Shown here one piece after another: positions 40,563 to 49,399 of a DNA stretch of 64,000 bases (position 1 is the first letter of the stretch; each line of letters starts with the position of its first letter). A program made the position numbers and the translations under genes. This DNA is from an uncultured Oscillospiraceae bacterium (GTDB taxonomy: Bacteria > Bacillota > Clostridia > Oscillospirales > Ruminococcaceae), in assembly GCA_900539195.1 (NCBI GenBank), contig UQBC01000007.1:1-64000 (forward strand), read 5' to 3'. Under the pieces are notes generated by a model. The model was not told the origin of the DNA, ran no database searches, and saw nothing but the letters and a program-made list of their open reading frames with translations.

Positions 40563-41585
40563 TTAAACCTTGCTTATATTATCTATCTTTTTGGAAGTTT
40601 CGGCAATCTTATCGCTGAGATCCTTTACTGTAGCAACGTTGGCTTCGATCTTGCCGACTGCAGTTGTGATTTCCTTGTCGATTGCAGAAATTGAAGCACG
40701 AACACTGCCGAGTACATCTTCAATACTGCGCGTCTGGTTGGATGTCTGTTCTGCGAGCTGACGCACTTCCTGTGCGATGACGTTGAAGCCTGCGCCTGCC
40801 TCGCCGACGTGCTTTGCCTCAATTGAAGCGTTGAATCCGAGCAACGTCATCTGTGTCGCAACATTCTGTATGTATTTTAAAATAGAGTCGGTCTGTGCAA
40901 CAGCCTTTGCGGATTCTGCCGCTTTTTCACGCAACAGGTCAAACTCGGCGGATAAAGCCGCTATTGTTGTATTGACTTCTTCTACATTTGCATTGATATC
41001 CTTGTAGTCGTCCTGAACCTCATCGAACATTGCGTCCGTGTTCTTGTGTTCTTCCGTGATGCTGTACTTTTCGTATCCAACCTGTGAAAGTGCCTGAGCC
41101 ATTTTGAAAAGAAGCTCTGCGGCGTTGTTTACTTTCTCTTCGGAAACTATCGGAACTTTTTTTACCGCCTCGACATATTCATCGGGGTCTACATCAATCT
41201 CCTTTGCTATGGCACGGAACTTGTCAAGGTCCGGCTCTTCCGTCAGCACCTGACCGCCAATAAGAGAGCCTATCTGCTCACCGTTTACAATAATCGGGGA
41301 AGCAAAGTCTACAAGTCCGCCGTGACAGTAGTAAACAGCCGGTCTTCCTGTTTTGCTTGCCTGTTCGCCGCCTTTAAGGTCGCAGAGATTGCAACGTTCA
41401 CAACCTACACTTGATTTCCTGGTGTAATTCATACAGAAGTCCGTAGGACATGAAAGCTGGGTCACAGGACCGTTCTTGTCGGTTGCGAGAGCCGCCATGC
41501 CAGTTGCCTTTGCAAATGCGTCCTGCAAGGACTGTAACTGCGCTCTGTCTATAACATCAAGTAATGTAATCTCTTTGTTTGCCAT
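40563..41585 (-). CDS. Soluble PocR-domain chemoreceptor-like protein
   Basis: A 340-residue protein with no membrane segment. Residues about 5-170 are a PocR-type ligand domain with a Cys cluster (CPTDFC, then GCERCNLCD) and ASPIIVNGEQIGSLIGGQV. A coiled-coil linker leads to a shortened methyl-accepting signalling tip, NASIEAKHVGEAGAGFNVIA and QEVRQLAEQTSNQTRSIE (about 250-285). It should sense a small molecule inside the cell and signal to a CheA-like kinase or act otherwise. No che genes are in the window. The ATG at 41585 follows GGAAGGTG; a frame extending 12 residues upstream lacks a site. Confidence 0.85.
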   Translation of the reverse strand: MANKEITLLDVIDRAQLQSLQDAFAKATGMAALATDKNGPVTQLSCPTDFCMNYTRKSSVGCERCNLCDLKGGEQASKTGRPAVYYCHGGLVDFASPIIVNGEQIGSLIGGQVLTEEPDLDKFRAIAKEIDVDPDEYVEAVKKVPIVSEEKVNNAAELLFKMAQALSQVGYEKYSITEEHKNTDAMFDEVQDDYKDINANVEEVNTTIAALSAEFDLLREKAAESAKAVAQTDSILKYIQNVATQMTLLGFNASIEAKHVGEAGAGFNVIAQEVRQLAEQTSNQTRSIEDVLGSVRASISAIDKEITTAVGKIEANVATVKDLSDKIAETSKKIDNISKV

Positions 41586-41660
41586 ATTAATGACACCTTC
41601 CCTTTTTCTATGTTGATACAAGACGGACAGCCCTTGAAATTAAGACTGTCTTTATATAGA

Positions 41661-41689
41661 ATTATACTCTGTTTTAAATAAAAATGCAA
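41661..41689 (-). promoter_or_regulatory. Promoter of the PocR gene
   Basis: TTGCAT (41684-41689), 17-nt spacer, TATAAT (41661-41666) on the minus strand. Confidence 0.8.
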
Positions 41690-41792
41690 TACCATAAGTA
41701 ACTGATTTTGTTAATTTGAACAATAGAAATTGAAATATTTAGTTATTATTTCCGATTTTTCTTTTTTCGGCAGGAACCGCGATAAATTTTGC

Positions 41793-41821
41793 TTGATTTT
41801 GGACACAAAATATGCTATATT
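41793..41821 (+). promoter_or_regulatory. glgA promoter
   Basis: TTGATT (41793-41798), 17-nt spacer, TATATT (41816-41821). Confidence 0.7.
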
Positions 41822-41849
41822 TTTAAATAGGAGTAAGAAACTATAAAAG

Positions 41850-41880
41850 AGCCACAGGCTGTATTGTCAGAAGTGTGGCT
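41850..41880 (+). promoter_or_regulatory. Hairpin in the glgA leader
   Basis: AGCCACA (41850-41856) pairs with TGTGGCT (41874-41880), ending 4 nt before the AAAGGCGG ribosome site. A possible RNA control element; no known riboswitch was recognised. Confidence 0.35.
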
Positions 41881-41897
41881 GAAAGGCGGAAAAAAAC

Positions 41898-43325
41898 ATG
41901 AAGATCCTATATGCGGCAAGTGAGGCTCAGCCCGTAGCGGCTTCCGGAGGACTTGCAGATGTTGCCGGCTCGCTTCCTAAGGCGCTTGTCGAAGAAGGCC
42001 ACGAGGCTTGCGTGGTAGTACCTCTGTATGTAAATACAATTAAACAGCAGTGGCGTGATCAGATGACCTATATTACAAATTTTTCTGTACCGGTAGGTTG
42101 GAGAAATCAGTACTGCGGATTGTTCACAGCAAAGATAAACAACGTTACATATTATTTCCTTGATAACGAGTATTATTTCAAGCGTGATTTCGGACTTTAC
42201 GGCTATTATGACGATGCCGAAAGATATGCGTTCTTCTCACGTGCTGTTCTTGAAATGCTCAGGGTTATCGACTTCAAGCCGCAGATTATCAATTCAAATG
42301 ACTGGCAGTGCGCCCTTATCCCCGTATATTATAGCATTTTCTATAGAAATGACGAAAAGCTCTGGGGTATCAAGAATGTATTTACTATCCACAACATTCA
42401 GTACCAGGGCAGATACGGTATGGAGATACTTGAAGACGTTCTCGGCATACCGAAGCATTTTGCGTCGCTTATGGAATATGACAGAGATATCAATCTTATG
42501 AAAGCGGCTATTGAGGTTTCGGACAAGGTCACAACCGTTTCTCCGACATATGCGAGAGAAATACTCGATCCGTGGTTCTCACACGGTCTTGACAGAGCGC
42601 TTGCTGATAAGCAGTATAAGACCTGCGGATTCCTTAACGGTATTGATACCGATATGTACAACCCGGCTACAGATCCCGCAATTCCCGCAAACTTCACGGT
42701 TTCAAAGAAGGCAGGCAAGAAGGTATGCACGCAGAAGCTGCTTGAAGAAGTAGGACTTCCCCAAGGTGATGAACCTGTGCTCGGTATGGTATCAAGACTT
42801 GTCGAACACAAGGGCTTTGATCTTGTAAAGTGTGTGTTTGATGATATAATAAATCTCGGCTACAAGGTAGTTATATTAGGCTCGGGCGAGGCTCAGTACG
42901 AGCAGTTCTTCCACGAGATGCGCTGGAAATATCCCGACAGAGTAGCATTTACCTGCGGATATATTCCCGACCTTGCAAAGAAAATCTACGCCGGAGCGAA
43001 TATGTTCCTTATGCCCAGTAAGAGCGAGCCGTGCGGACTTGCACAGATGATCTCTCTGCGTTACGGCACTATCCCGATAGTCCGTAAAACGGGCGGTCTT
43101 GCAGACAGCATAGTTGACTGCGGAGATGAGAACGGCACAGGCTACACATTCCAGTCGTACAACGCTCACGATATGCTTTATGCTATCAAGAGAGCAAAGG
43201 ATTGCTACTGGGACAAGACTGAGTGGAACAAGCTGGTTACAAGAGCTATGAAGGCAGACTTCAGTTGGAAGCAGTCGGCTAAGCTGTATATCGGCCTTTA
43301 TAAGGAGCTTGCCGGAGAGCAGTAA
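41898..43325 (+). CDS. glgA: Glycogen synthase (ADP-glucose type, GT5)
   Basis: A 475-residue cytoplasmic GT-B enzyme that extends alpha-1,4-glucan from ADP-glucose. It shows the GT5 start MKILYAASEAQPVAASGGLADV, the HNIQYQGRY loop, GFLNGIDTDMYNP and the C-terminal MPSKSEPCGLAQMISLRYG. The N-terminal KTGGL motif reads ASGGL, so the Lys that usually contacts ADP-glucose is Ala. From memory this variant recurs in related gut Bacillota, so it is likely active. glgC, glgB and glgP are not adjacent. Confidence 0.93.
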   Translation: MKILYAASEAQPVAASGGLADVAGSLPKALVEEGHEACVVVPLYVNTIKQQWRDQMTYITNFSVPVGWRNQYCGLFTAKINNVTYYFLDNEYYFKRDFGLYGYYDDAERYAFFSRAVLEMLRVIDFKPQIINSNDWQCALIPVYYSIFYRNDEKLWGIKNVFTIHNIQYQGRYGMEILEDVLGIPKHFASLMEYDRDINLMKAAIEVSDKVTTVSPTYAREILDPWFSHGLDRALADKQYKTCGFLNGIDTDMYNPATDPAIPANFTVSKKAGKKVCTQKLLEEVGLPQGDEPVLGMVSRLVEHKGFDLVKCVFDDIINLGYKVVILGSGEAQYEQFFHEMRWKYPDRVAFTCGYIPDLAKKIYAGANMFLMPSKSEPCGLAQMISLRYGTIPIVRKTGGLADSIVDCGDENGTGYTFQSYNAHDMLYAIKRAKDCYWDKTEWNKLVTRAMKADFSWKQSAKLYIGLYKELAGEQ

Positions 43326-43344
43326 ACGATAAAAATCAATATGT

Positions 43345-43379
43345 ACGGGCAGTCGCTTCTATGAAACGTCACTGCCCGT
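43345..43379 (+). terminator. Terminator-like hairpin after glgA
   Basis: ACGGGCAGT (43345-43353) pairs with ACTGCCCGT (43371-43379); the loop is long and the T tract short. Confidence 0.5.
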
Positions 43380-43427
43380 CATTCGTGTAACCGAAAATTT
43401 AATGTGTTAAAAGAGAAAGAGGACAAA

Positions 43428-44471
43428 ATGTTAATTGCGGTAATCGCTCTTGTGATAGGCGCTGCACTGTATGTTATGAACATGGTCGGCGTGAACATCA
43501 ATGCAAATGTTATATGCTCGCTTTGCGTGCTGATAGTGGGATTCGCTATGCTGATAAAGGGTGCGGATCTGTTTGTTGAGGGTGCGTCAAAAATTGCGGC
43601 TAAATTCAAGATCCCCCAGATAGTAATAGGTCTTACGATAGTGGCGATGGGTACTTCTGCGCCTGAGGCGGCTATCAGTATAAGTGCGGCGTTTCAGGAT
43701 GCGGCGGCTATTTCGATAGGTAACGTGGTGGGCAGTAATATTATGAACATACTGCTGATACTCGGCGTCAGTGCACTGATAACAAACCTTAAGATAAAGC
43801 CGAACACACTTAAATTCGAGATACCGTTTGTTGTATTCATTACAGCCGTATTACTGCTGCTCGGTTGGATAGGCGGTGGACTTGACAAGATAGACGGCGT
43901 GATTATGCTGGTGCTTTTTGCGGCGTTCTTAGGCTATCTGTTCTACCTTTACAAGAAGGGTGACGACAGCTCGGCAGATGAAGTGCCACAGCTTACCGAA
44001 AAGGACAAGTTGCCCATACTGATATTGATAACTCTTGTCGGACTTGTGAGTATCGTGCTCGGAAGCGACCTTACGGTTTCGTCCGCAAAGAGCATAGCAC
44101 AGGTTATCGGCGTTGATGACAGAACTATCTCGCTGACCGTTGTAGCATTCGGTACGTCGCTGCCGGAGCTTATAACCTGCATTGCGGCTTCGCTCAAGAA
44201 GAAATCCGATATTGCTATAGGCAATATAATCGGCAGTAACATTTTTAATATCTTGTTCGTTGTAGGTCTGGCGTCAATATTCTCGCCGAGCGTACTGACC
44301 TTCGGTGAGGCATTTATCATTGACACGATAGTTGCGATAGCTACCGCTGTACTGCTGGGTCTGCTCGTTTTACGCAAAAAGGAGCTTACAAGAGCCGGCG
44401 GTATAATTATGCTCGTTGCTTACGCAGGATATTTTGCGTATCTGTTTATAAATCCGCTCGGACTTGCTTAA
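43428..44471 (+). CDS. Calcium/sodium antiporter (CaCA family)
   Basis: A 347-residue membrane protein of the YrbG type with about ten transmembrane segments and two inverted alpha repeats. These are GTSAPEAAISISAAF with GNVVGSNIMNILLILG, and GTSLPELITCIAASL with GNIIGSNIFNILFVVG. They supply the ion-binding acidic residues. It exchanges cytoplasmic Ca2+ for Na+ or H+. The ATG at 43428 follows AGAGG; an upstream in-frame start would add eight charged residues. A GNAT gene lies 13 nt downstream in the same unit. Confidence 0.9.
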   Translation: MLIAVIALVIGAALYVMNMVGVNINANVICSLCVLIVGFAMLIKGADLFVEGASKIAAKFKIPQIVIGLTIVAMGTSAPEAAISISAAFQDAAAISIGNVVGSNIMNILLILGVSALITNLKIKPNTLKFEIPFVVFITAVLLLLGWIGGGLDKIDGVIMLVLFAAFLGYLFYLYKKGDDSSADEVPQLTEKDKLPILILITLVGLVSIVLGSDLTVSSAKSIAQVIGVDDRTISLTVVAFGTSLPELITCIAASLKKKSDIAIGNIIGSNIFNILFVVGLASIFSPSVLTFGEAFIIDTIVAIATAVLLGLLVLRKKELTRAGGIIMLVAYAGYFAYLFINPLGLA

Positions 44472-44484
44472 AAGGGAGAAAAAC

Positions 44485-44931
44485 ATGATATTCGATAAGA
44501 TAAGAAAAGACGACCGTGATGAATTTCTCGCTATGGAGCATGACTTTTATCATTCGCCTGCGGTGCTTCATCCTATCCCTGACGCAAATCATGAACTGAC
44601 ATTCAATGTGCTTACGGAAGGTTCGCCGTACGCAGTGTGCTTTATATTCCGCAGCGACGATAAAAAAGAGGTTTACGGTTTTGCTCTGCTTGCGCTTACT
44701 TATTCAAACGAGGCAGGCGGTATGGTGGTGTGGCTTGAGGAGATATATGTAAAGCCGGAGCATCGCTGTAAGGGCATAACCGGAGAGTTCTTCAAATTCA
44801 TCGAAAAGGAATATGCCGATGTTGCAAGAATCCGTCTTGAAACAGAGCCTGACAACGAAAGAGCGGTAAGGCTGTACGAAAGAAACGGATTCACAAAACT
44901 CGGTTATTCGCAGATGTATAAAGATAATTAA
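44485..44931 (+). CDS. GNAT-family N-acetyltransferase
   Basis: A 148-residue cytoplasmic acetyltransferase. The acetyl-CoA loop is EEIYVKPEHRCKGITGEFF, where the usual Q/RxxGxG/A motif reads RCKGIT, and the C-terminal motif is NERAVRLYERNGF. The substrate is unknown. The ATG at 44485 follows GGGAG; a start at 44464 lies in the antiporter coding region. Confidence 0.87.
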   Translation: MIFDKIRKDDRDEFLAMEHDFYHSPAVLHPIPDANHELTFNVLTEGSPYAVCFIFRSDDKKEVYGFALLALTYSNEAGGMVVWLEEIYVKPEHRCKGITGEFFKFIEKEYADVARIRLETEPDNERAVRLYERNGFTKLGYSQMYKDN

Positions 44932-45018
44932 CTTAAAAAACGTGTAAACGGTGTGAAAACGCAAAATTCGTTGTTGTAATTAAACAAAAATATTTTTTAA
45001 GTTTGGATCAACTAATAG

Positions 45019-45047
45019 TTGAATGACAAGAGGAAATTTGTTATAAT
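45019..45047 (+). promoter_or_regulatory. Promoter of solute-binding paralogue 5
   Basis: TTGAAT (45019-45024), 17-nt spacer, TATAAT (45042-45047). A palindrome AACTA-a-TAGTT (45010-45020) overlaps the -35 side and is a possible operator. Confidence 0.7.
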
Positions 45048-45093
45048 AATTAGGTAATTAAGCGGCAGTGAAAGACCGTACAGGAGGTAAATG

Positions 45094-46599
45094 ATGAAAA
45101 ATACGACCAAAAAGATTTCAGCAGCAGCTCTTGCTCTGATAATGGGTGCTACAGCATTCACGGGTTGTTCAGGCGGTACAGCAACAAGCGGCGGAACAGC
45201 AAACGGCGCTGATTCTTCTGCAGAGAGCACAACAGCTACAGGCAGCCAGAAGATAATGTCTTCAAACGAAGATGTCAAGAGTGCGATCGACAACGTTTCG
45301 GTAGCAGAGGACTACAAGAATATCAAGGTGGACACCAAGCTTAAGTTTATGGCATGGTATGACATTCAGGAGGCGGCTTCTTCTGTAGAACTCTTCAAAT
45401 CGATGTACGGCACACCCAAGAACAAGCCCGAAGGCTATGAGAGCGTAGCGGATGAAAACGTATTTGTTAATGTAAGAGTTTCAAACTATGCAAACAGATA
45501 TGTTGACCTTGCAAAGCTTGTACAGTCAGATGACTCGCCTGATACATTCCCATTTGAAACCTCTAACTATCCCTATGGTATTTACCAGAACCTGTTCCAG
45601 CCTATCGATGGCGTTATCGATACCACGACAGATGACTGGGCAGATTATAAGGATATTATAGATATGTTCAACTGGGGCGGTAAGGTCTACACACCTATCG
45701 TTGACGTAAACCCCGCAACGCTTCTTTGGTACAGAAAGTCGATAATCGAAGAGAACGGCTTTGACGATCCCTGGGAGCTCTTTGAAAAGGGTGAATGGAC
45801 ATGGTCAAAGTGCATAGAGATGGCAAGAAAGTTCACAGATCCCGATAATGCCAAGTATGCATTTGACGGTTACGGACTTGACCACGCATTCATCGCTACA
45901 ACAGGTAAGCCACTCATCGGTCTTGAGAGCGGCAAGCTTGTAAGCAACCTTAACGATGCCAATGTTGAAAAGTGCATGGATATGCTCCGCACATTTGATG
46001 ATACACAGGAACAGCTCCGTTACCCCAGAGAGATCGAAAACAACTGGGCACCCAGCTATCCCGAGTGGGTAAACGGTAATACTCTCTTCCTTGAAGACGG
46101 TACATGGAGATACGAGGAAACATGGAGACTGTATAAGAAAAAGCAGAAGTGGGATGATGATGAGATCAACTTTGTTCCATTCCCCCAGATGGACGGTTCT
46201 GATACATATTATCAGGAAATGAAGCAGGATGCATTTATGTTCGTTTCAGGTTCTAAGAACGCTGACGGTTATAAAGCATGGATCTATGCTAACCTCTTGG
46301 CTTCCAAGGATGAAGAAGTAAAGAAGGCAGGCAGACAGCAGTCTATAGATGAGTTTGATTGGACAGACACACTGCTTGACAGACTTGATAAGCTGAAGAA
46401 TCCCGAAACATTCTCAGCGGTATTCGAGTTCAAGAACGGTATCGGCGCAGATATCGCTGACTCTTCAACAGGTGAGAACCCTGTAGGTCACCTCACGTCA
46501 GACGTTGTAATGGGCGGTAGTTCATTTGCAACTGTTCGTGAAGAAAACAGAGGCGTTATCGAAGCAAGAATAAAGGAACTCAATGCTACTGTTTCCTAA
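45094..46599 (+). CDS. Extracellular solute-binding lipoprotein, paralogue 5
   Basis: A 501-residue lipoprotein (lipobox AFTGC, Cys25) separated from its sisters by about 4.6 kb. It is closest to paralogue 4 throughout, sharing for example DDEINFVPFPQMDGSD, NNWAPSYPEWVNGNTLF and the DIQEA stretch near the start. Differences cluster in the segments between conserved blocks, as expected for altered ligand contacts. Of two tandem ATGs, the second (45094) is better spaced from AGGAGG. It is monocistronic, with its own promoter and terminator. Confidence 0.85.
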   Translation: MKNTTKKISAAALALIMGATAFTGCSGGTATSGGTANGADSSAESTTATGSQKIMSSNEDVKSAIDNVSVAEDYKNIKVDTKLKFMAWYDIQEAASSVELFKSMYGTPKNKPEGYESVADENVFVNVRVSNYANRYVDLAKLVQSDDSPDTFPFETSNYPYGIYQNLFQPIDGVIDTTTDDWADYKDIIDMFNWGGKVYTPIVDVNPATLLWYRKSIIEENGFDDPWELFEKGEWTWSKCIEMARKFTDPDNAKYAFDGYGLDHAFIATTGKPLIGLESGKLVSNLNDANVEKCMDMLRTFDDTQEQLRYPREIENNWAPSYPEWVNGNTLFLEDGTWRYEETWRLYKKKQKWDDDEINFVPFPQMDGSDTYYQEMKQDAFMFVSGSKNADGYKAWIYANLLASKDEEVKKAGRQQSIDEFDWTDTLLDRLDKLKNPETFSAVFEFKNGIGADIADSSTGENPVGHLTSDVVMGGSSFATVREENRGVIEARIKELNATVS

Positions 46600-46620
46600 G
46601 CTTTGAATAATCATTGCATA

Positions 46621-46655
46621 AAAAATTCCGACGGTATTTTGCCGTCGGAATTTTT
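46621..46655. terminator. Bidirectional terminator
   Basis: AAAAATTCCGACGG/CCGTCGGAATTTTT, a perfect 14-bp stem with a 7-nt loop. It lies between paralogue 5 and the DUF4363 gene. Confidence 0.9.
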
Positions 46656-46660
46656 GTATA

Positions 46661-47038
46661 TTACAGCACACTTGAAAAGGTTAAATGCTGTCTTGTTATA
46701 TATAGTTCTATAAGCCTTTTAAGGACTGCGCATTCCGAATAGATATCGTCCTCTCCGCTCTTGGCAAATACCTTTATCCGTGACAGACACATAGCTATCT
46801 CGTTATCGCATTCGGTATCCTCAACGAAGATAGTATCCTGCGAAAGCCCTCGCCAGATATCCTCGGCATACGCCGCCATTTCGGCGGCTTTTTGTTTGTC
46901 ATCATTATCTATAGCCTGTGTTATCCCATCGGCTGTGATATATATTTCTTTAGCACGATTATCGGAATAGTTATATCCGAATATCGCAAACGCTACCATA
47001 GCCGCAACTATTACGGCGCAAGTTACCATTCTTCCCAT
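46661..47038 (-). CDS. DUF4363 family protein
   Basis: A 125-residue protein with one N-terminal transmembrane helix (VTCAVIVAAMVAFAIFGY) and a helical, acidic soluble part. It fits the DUF4363 family, found in spore-forming clostridia, often beside DUF421. Function is unknown. The ATG at 47038 overlaps the DUF421 stop by one base; the site is GAGGAG inside the preceding gene, showing translational coupling. Confidence 0.75.
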   Translation of the reverse strand: MGRMVTCAVIVAAMVAFAIFGYNYSDNRAKEIYITADGITQAIDNDDKQKAAEMAAYAEDIWRGLSQDTIFVEDTECDNEIAMCLSRIKVFAKSGEDDIYSECAVLKRLIELYITRQHLTFSSVL

Positions 47039-47754
47039 TACTGTTTCTCCTCGGGTCTGCATATTGACTTTGTACCGCTTTCGTTGTCGGATTTAAGCAC
47101 GGTGTAAACGCCTTTATCAACGCTGTCTGTAAGCAGGAATATATCCTTTATATCAAGTCCCATTTCCTTTATCATACTGCGCAGTTTCTTTTCGTCACCG
47201 TTCCAGCGGCGCAGTCCGGGATAATTGATATCTCCGTCCTTGATAAGCAGGCAGGGAGGATCGCAATTCTGAACTTTTATATCCATATCGCCGTTTTCAA
47301 CGTTTCTGTAACAGCTTTTCTGATAGAAGTTGATCTTGCCGGTGGTTTCAACTATAGCATACTGCACCTGTGAAATGTCAAATATCATGCACTCACGCAT
47401 AGATTCCATCAGCTCGTCGACACTGTAGCGCAGGTGTTTCATCACTCTGCGATCGATAATGCCGTTTGTTATGATTATCTGCGGTGTTCCCGTGACAAGA
47501 CGACGGAAGCGTGAGCTTTTCAGCATAATGAACGACATGAATACGTCAAGACAAACTATCATCAGTATCGGTATAACGCCGTATATCATCGGAACTGTCG
47601 AGTCCTCAAGCGAAAGTGTTGCAATGTTTGAGATAAGTATGGTAGTAACAAGTTCAGACGGCTGGAGCTGTGCCAGTTGTTTCTTACCCATAAGCCTGAG
47701 TGCAAACATTATAAGAATGTACAAAAGTACCGAACGAATAATTATTATCAGCAT
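47038..47754 (-). CDS. DUF421 (YetF-type) membrane protein
   Basis: A 238-residue protein with three transmembrane helices (1-80) and a soluble alpha/beta domain. The family motif FALRLMGKKQLAQLQPSELV, the TILISN stretch and VDELMESMRE are present. YetF-type proteins are linked to spores in several species, but the biochemical role is unclear. It is divergent from the ger operon with about 88 nt between them, and cotranscribed with the DUF4363 gene. No clear sigma-A promoter was found in that gap. Confidence 0.85.
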   Translation of the reverse strand: MLIIIIRSVLLYILIMFALRLMGKKQLAQLQPSELVTTILISNIATLSLEDSTVPMIYGVIPILMIVCLDVFMSFIMLKSSRFRRLVTGTPQIIITNGIIDRRVMKHLRYSVDELMESMRECMIFDISQVQYAIVETTGKINFYQKSCYRNVENGDMDIKVQNCDPPCLLIKDGDINYPGLRRWNGDEKKLRSMIKEMGLDIKDIFLLTDSVDKGVYTVLKSDNESGTKSICRPEEKQ

Positions 47755-47842
47755 ATTGCCTCCATAGTCGGGAAAGATAATTGATAGATTTTATTTCAAC
47801 GCTATTATTTACAGATTACTTTTTATTATGCGAGGACTTGTG

Positions 47843-49399
47843 ATGAGGAATATAAAAAAGCCGGATTTTTCCGAAAAGAACACCGAACCCGTAAACAGAT
47901 CCGATACCGCACTGTCGTCAAATCTTGATGAAAACTGCTGTGCCGTAAGGGCACTTATGAACAATAGTTCGGATCTTATAATAAAATATTTTACCGCAGG
48001 GGGTCACAAGATGGCGGTTATCACCTGCGAGGGAATGATAGGCAAGGCTGACCTTGCAAATCTTATCTTCCGCCCGCTGGTATCATCTCCTCCCGGAATA
48101 GCCGATGATAACGAGTTTTTCTGTGCGGTATGCGCCGATATGCCTATAGCGGAGGAACAAAAGCAGGTATATGACATTGGCGCACTCTGCCTTAATATAA
48201 TGTCGGGATTTGCCGTTCTGCTTTGTAATGGCGCTTCGTTCGGAATAGCGATAGGGATACAGGGCTTTGCACACCGAAGCGTAGACGAGCCTTCAACGCA
48301 CATAAATCTGAGAGCGTCAAGAGAGGGCTTTATTGAGGTGGTAAGAACCAACGTTGCTATGGTAAGGCGGAGAATGAAATCCCCGACGCTGAAAACGATG
48401 ATGATGACCATAGGGGAACGTAGCAAGACCGATGTTTCGGTTTGCTATCTTACCGACAAGGCGGATATGAATATCGTAAACGCCGTGACGGATAAGCTGA
48501 AGAACATTCCGCTTAACACTATTGCAGGGGGTGAGTATTTACAGAGCTTTCTTGAAGATGATGATTCTGTCCTTTTCTCACAGATATATACAACCGAACG
48601 TCCAGATGTATTTGTATCGAAGCTGTACGAGGGCAGAGTGGGGATAATCGTGGACGGAACGCCTTTTGCGCTTGTTCTTCCGTGTCTGTTTGCGGAGAAC
48701 TTTGTAACGATGGACGATTATACGCATAAGCCGTACTTTTCGGCGTTTCTTCGTATCATACGTTTCTTTGCGTTTATTGCAGGGGCTGTTCTGCCGGGTC
48801 TTTATGTCGCACTGTGTAACTTTCACCCGGAAATGTTCCGCTCGGCGCTTTTGCTGAATATTTATTCATCGGAGCAGACTACCGCCTATCCCGTATTCGG
48901 AGAGTGCCTTATAATGTATATCCTGTATGAGATAATGAGGGAGGCGGGGCTGAGGCTGCCGCAGAGCATAGGTCACGCAGTAAGCATAGTCGGAGGTCTT
49001 GTGATAGGAGAAATCTCGGTATCGGCGGGTCTTATGAGCGCACCTGTGGTGCTTATCATAGCGGCAACCGGACTATGCTCGTTTGCCGTACCGGATCTAT
49101 ACGACAGCTGTATGATACTGAGGCTGGTATTTATAGTCGCAGGAGGTACGTTTGGCTTGTTCGGAATTACAGCCGTCGGTGTTGTTATATTTTTCAGAAT
49201 GTGTTCAAAAAACACATACGGAGTGCCGTATACCGCACCGTTTGCGCCTGTGACGCTGAAAAGCATTATCCGTGATACGTTTCGCAGGGAAAGCTGGAAG
49301 AAGCTGTCTGATACGGATATGACGGTACAGCAGTTATCGGGCAAGGCAAAGAGCGGTCACGGCGCAGAAAGGACGGGAGGCAATGAGCAGGATAAGTAA
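47843..49399 (+). CDS. Spore germination protein, GerA/GerKA type
   Basis: A 518-residue membrane protein, the A subunit of a germinant receptor. It has a large N-terminal domain (about 1-280; DLIIKYFTAGG, SREGFIEVVRTN and ERPDVFVSKLYEGRVGIIVDG) and a C-terminal half with about five transmembrane segments, including LPQSIGHAVSIVGGLVIGE. The ATG at 47843 lies 8 nt after CGAGGAC; an ATG at 47828 overlaps that site. Its 3' end overlaps the permease gene by 17 nt. The operon order A-B-C is standard. Confidence 0.93.
   Translation: MRNIKKPDFSEKNTEPVNRSDTALSSNLDENCCAVRALMNNSSDLIIKYFTAGGHKMAVITCEGMIGKADLANLIFRPLVSSPPGIADDNEFFCAVCADMPIAEEQKQVYDIGALCLNIMSGFAVLLCNGASFGIAIGIQGFAHRSVDEPSTHINLRASREGFIEVVRTNVAMVRRRMKSPTLKTMMMTIGERSKTDVSVCYLTDKADMNIVNAVTDKLKNIPLNTIAGGEYLQSFLEDDDSVLFSQIYTTERPDVFVSKLYEGRVGIIVDGTPFALVLPCLFAENFVTMDDYTHKPYFSAFLRIIRFFAFIAGAVLPGLYVALCNFHPEMFRSALLLNIYSSEQTTAYPVFGECLIMYILYEIMREAGLRLPQSIGHAVSIVGGLVIGEISVSAGLMSAPVVLIIAATGLCSFAVPDLYDSCMILRLVFIVAGGTFGLFGITAVGVVIFFRMCSKNTYGVPYTAPFAPVTLKSIIRDTFRRESWKKLSDTDMTVQQLSGKAKSGHGAERTGGNEQDK

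Noticed and set aside
41850..41880. Known riboswitch before glgA
   Set aside because: Only one 7-bp hairpin is present; no conserved riboswitch core was recognised, so it is listed only as a possible control hairpin.
47755..47842. Sigma-G promoter for the ger operon
   Set aside because: AT-rich candidates exist, but no convincing -35/-10 pair with the right spacing was found on either strand.
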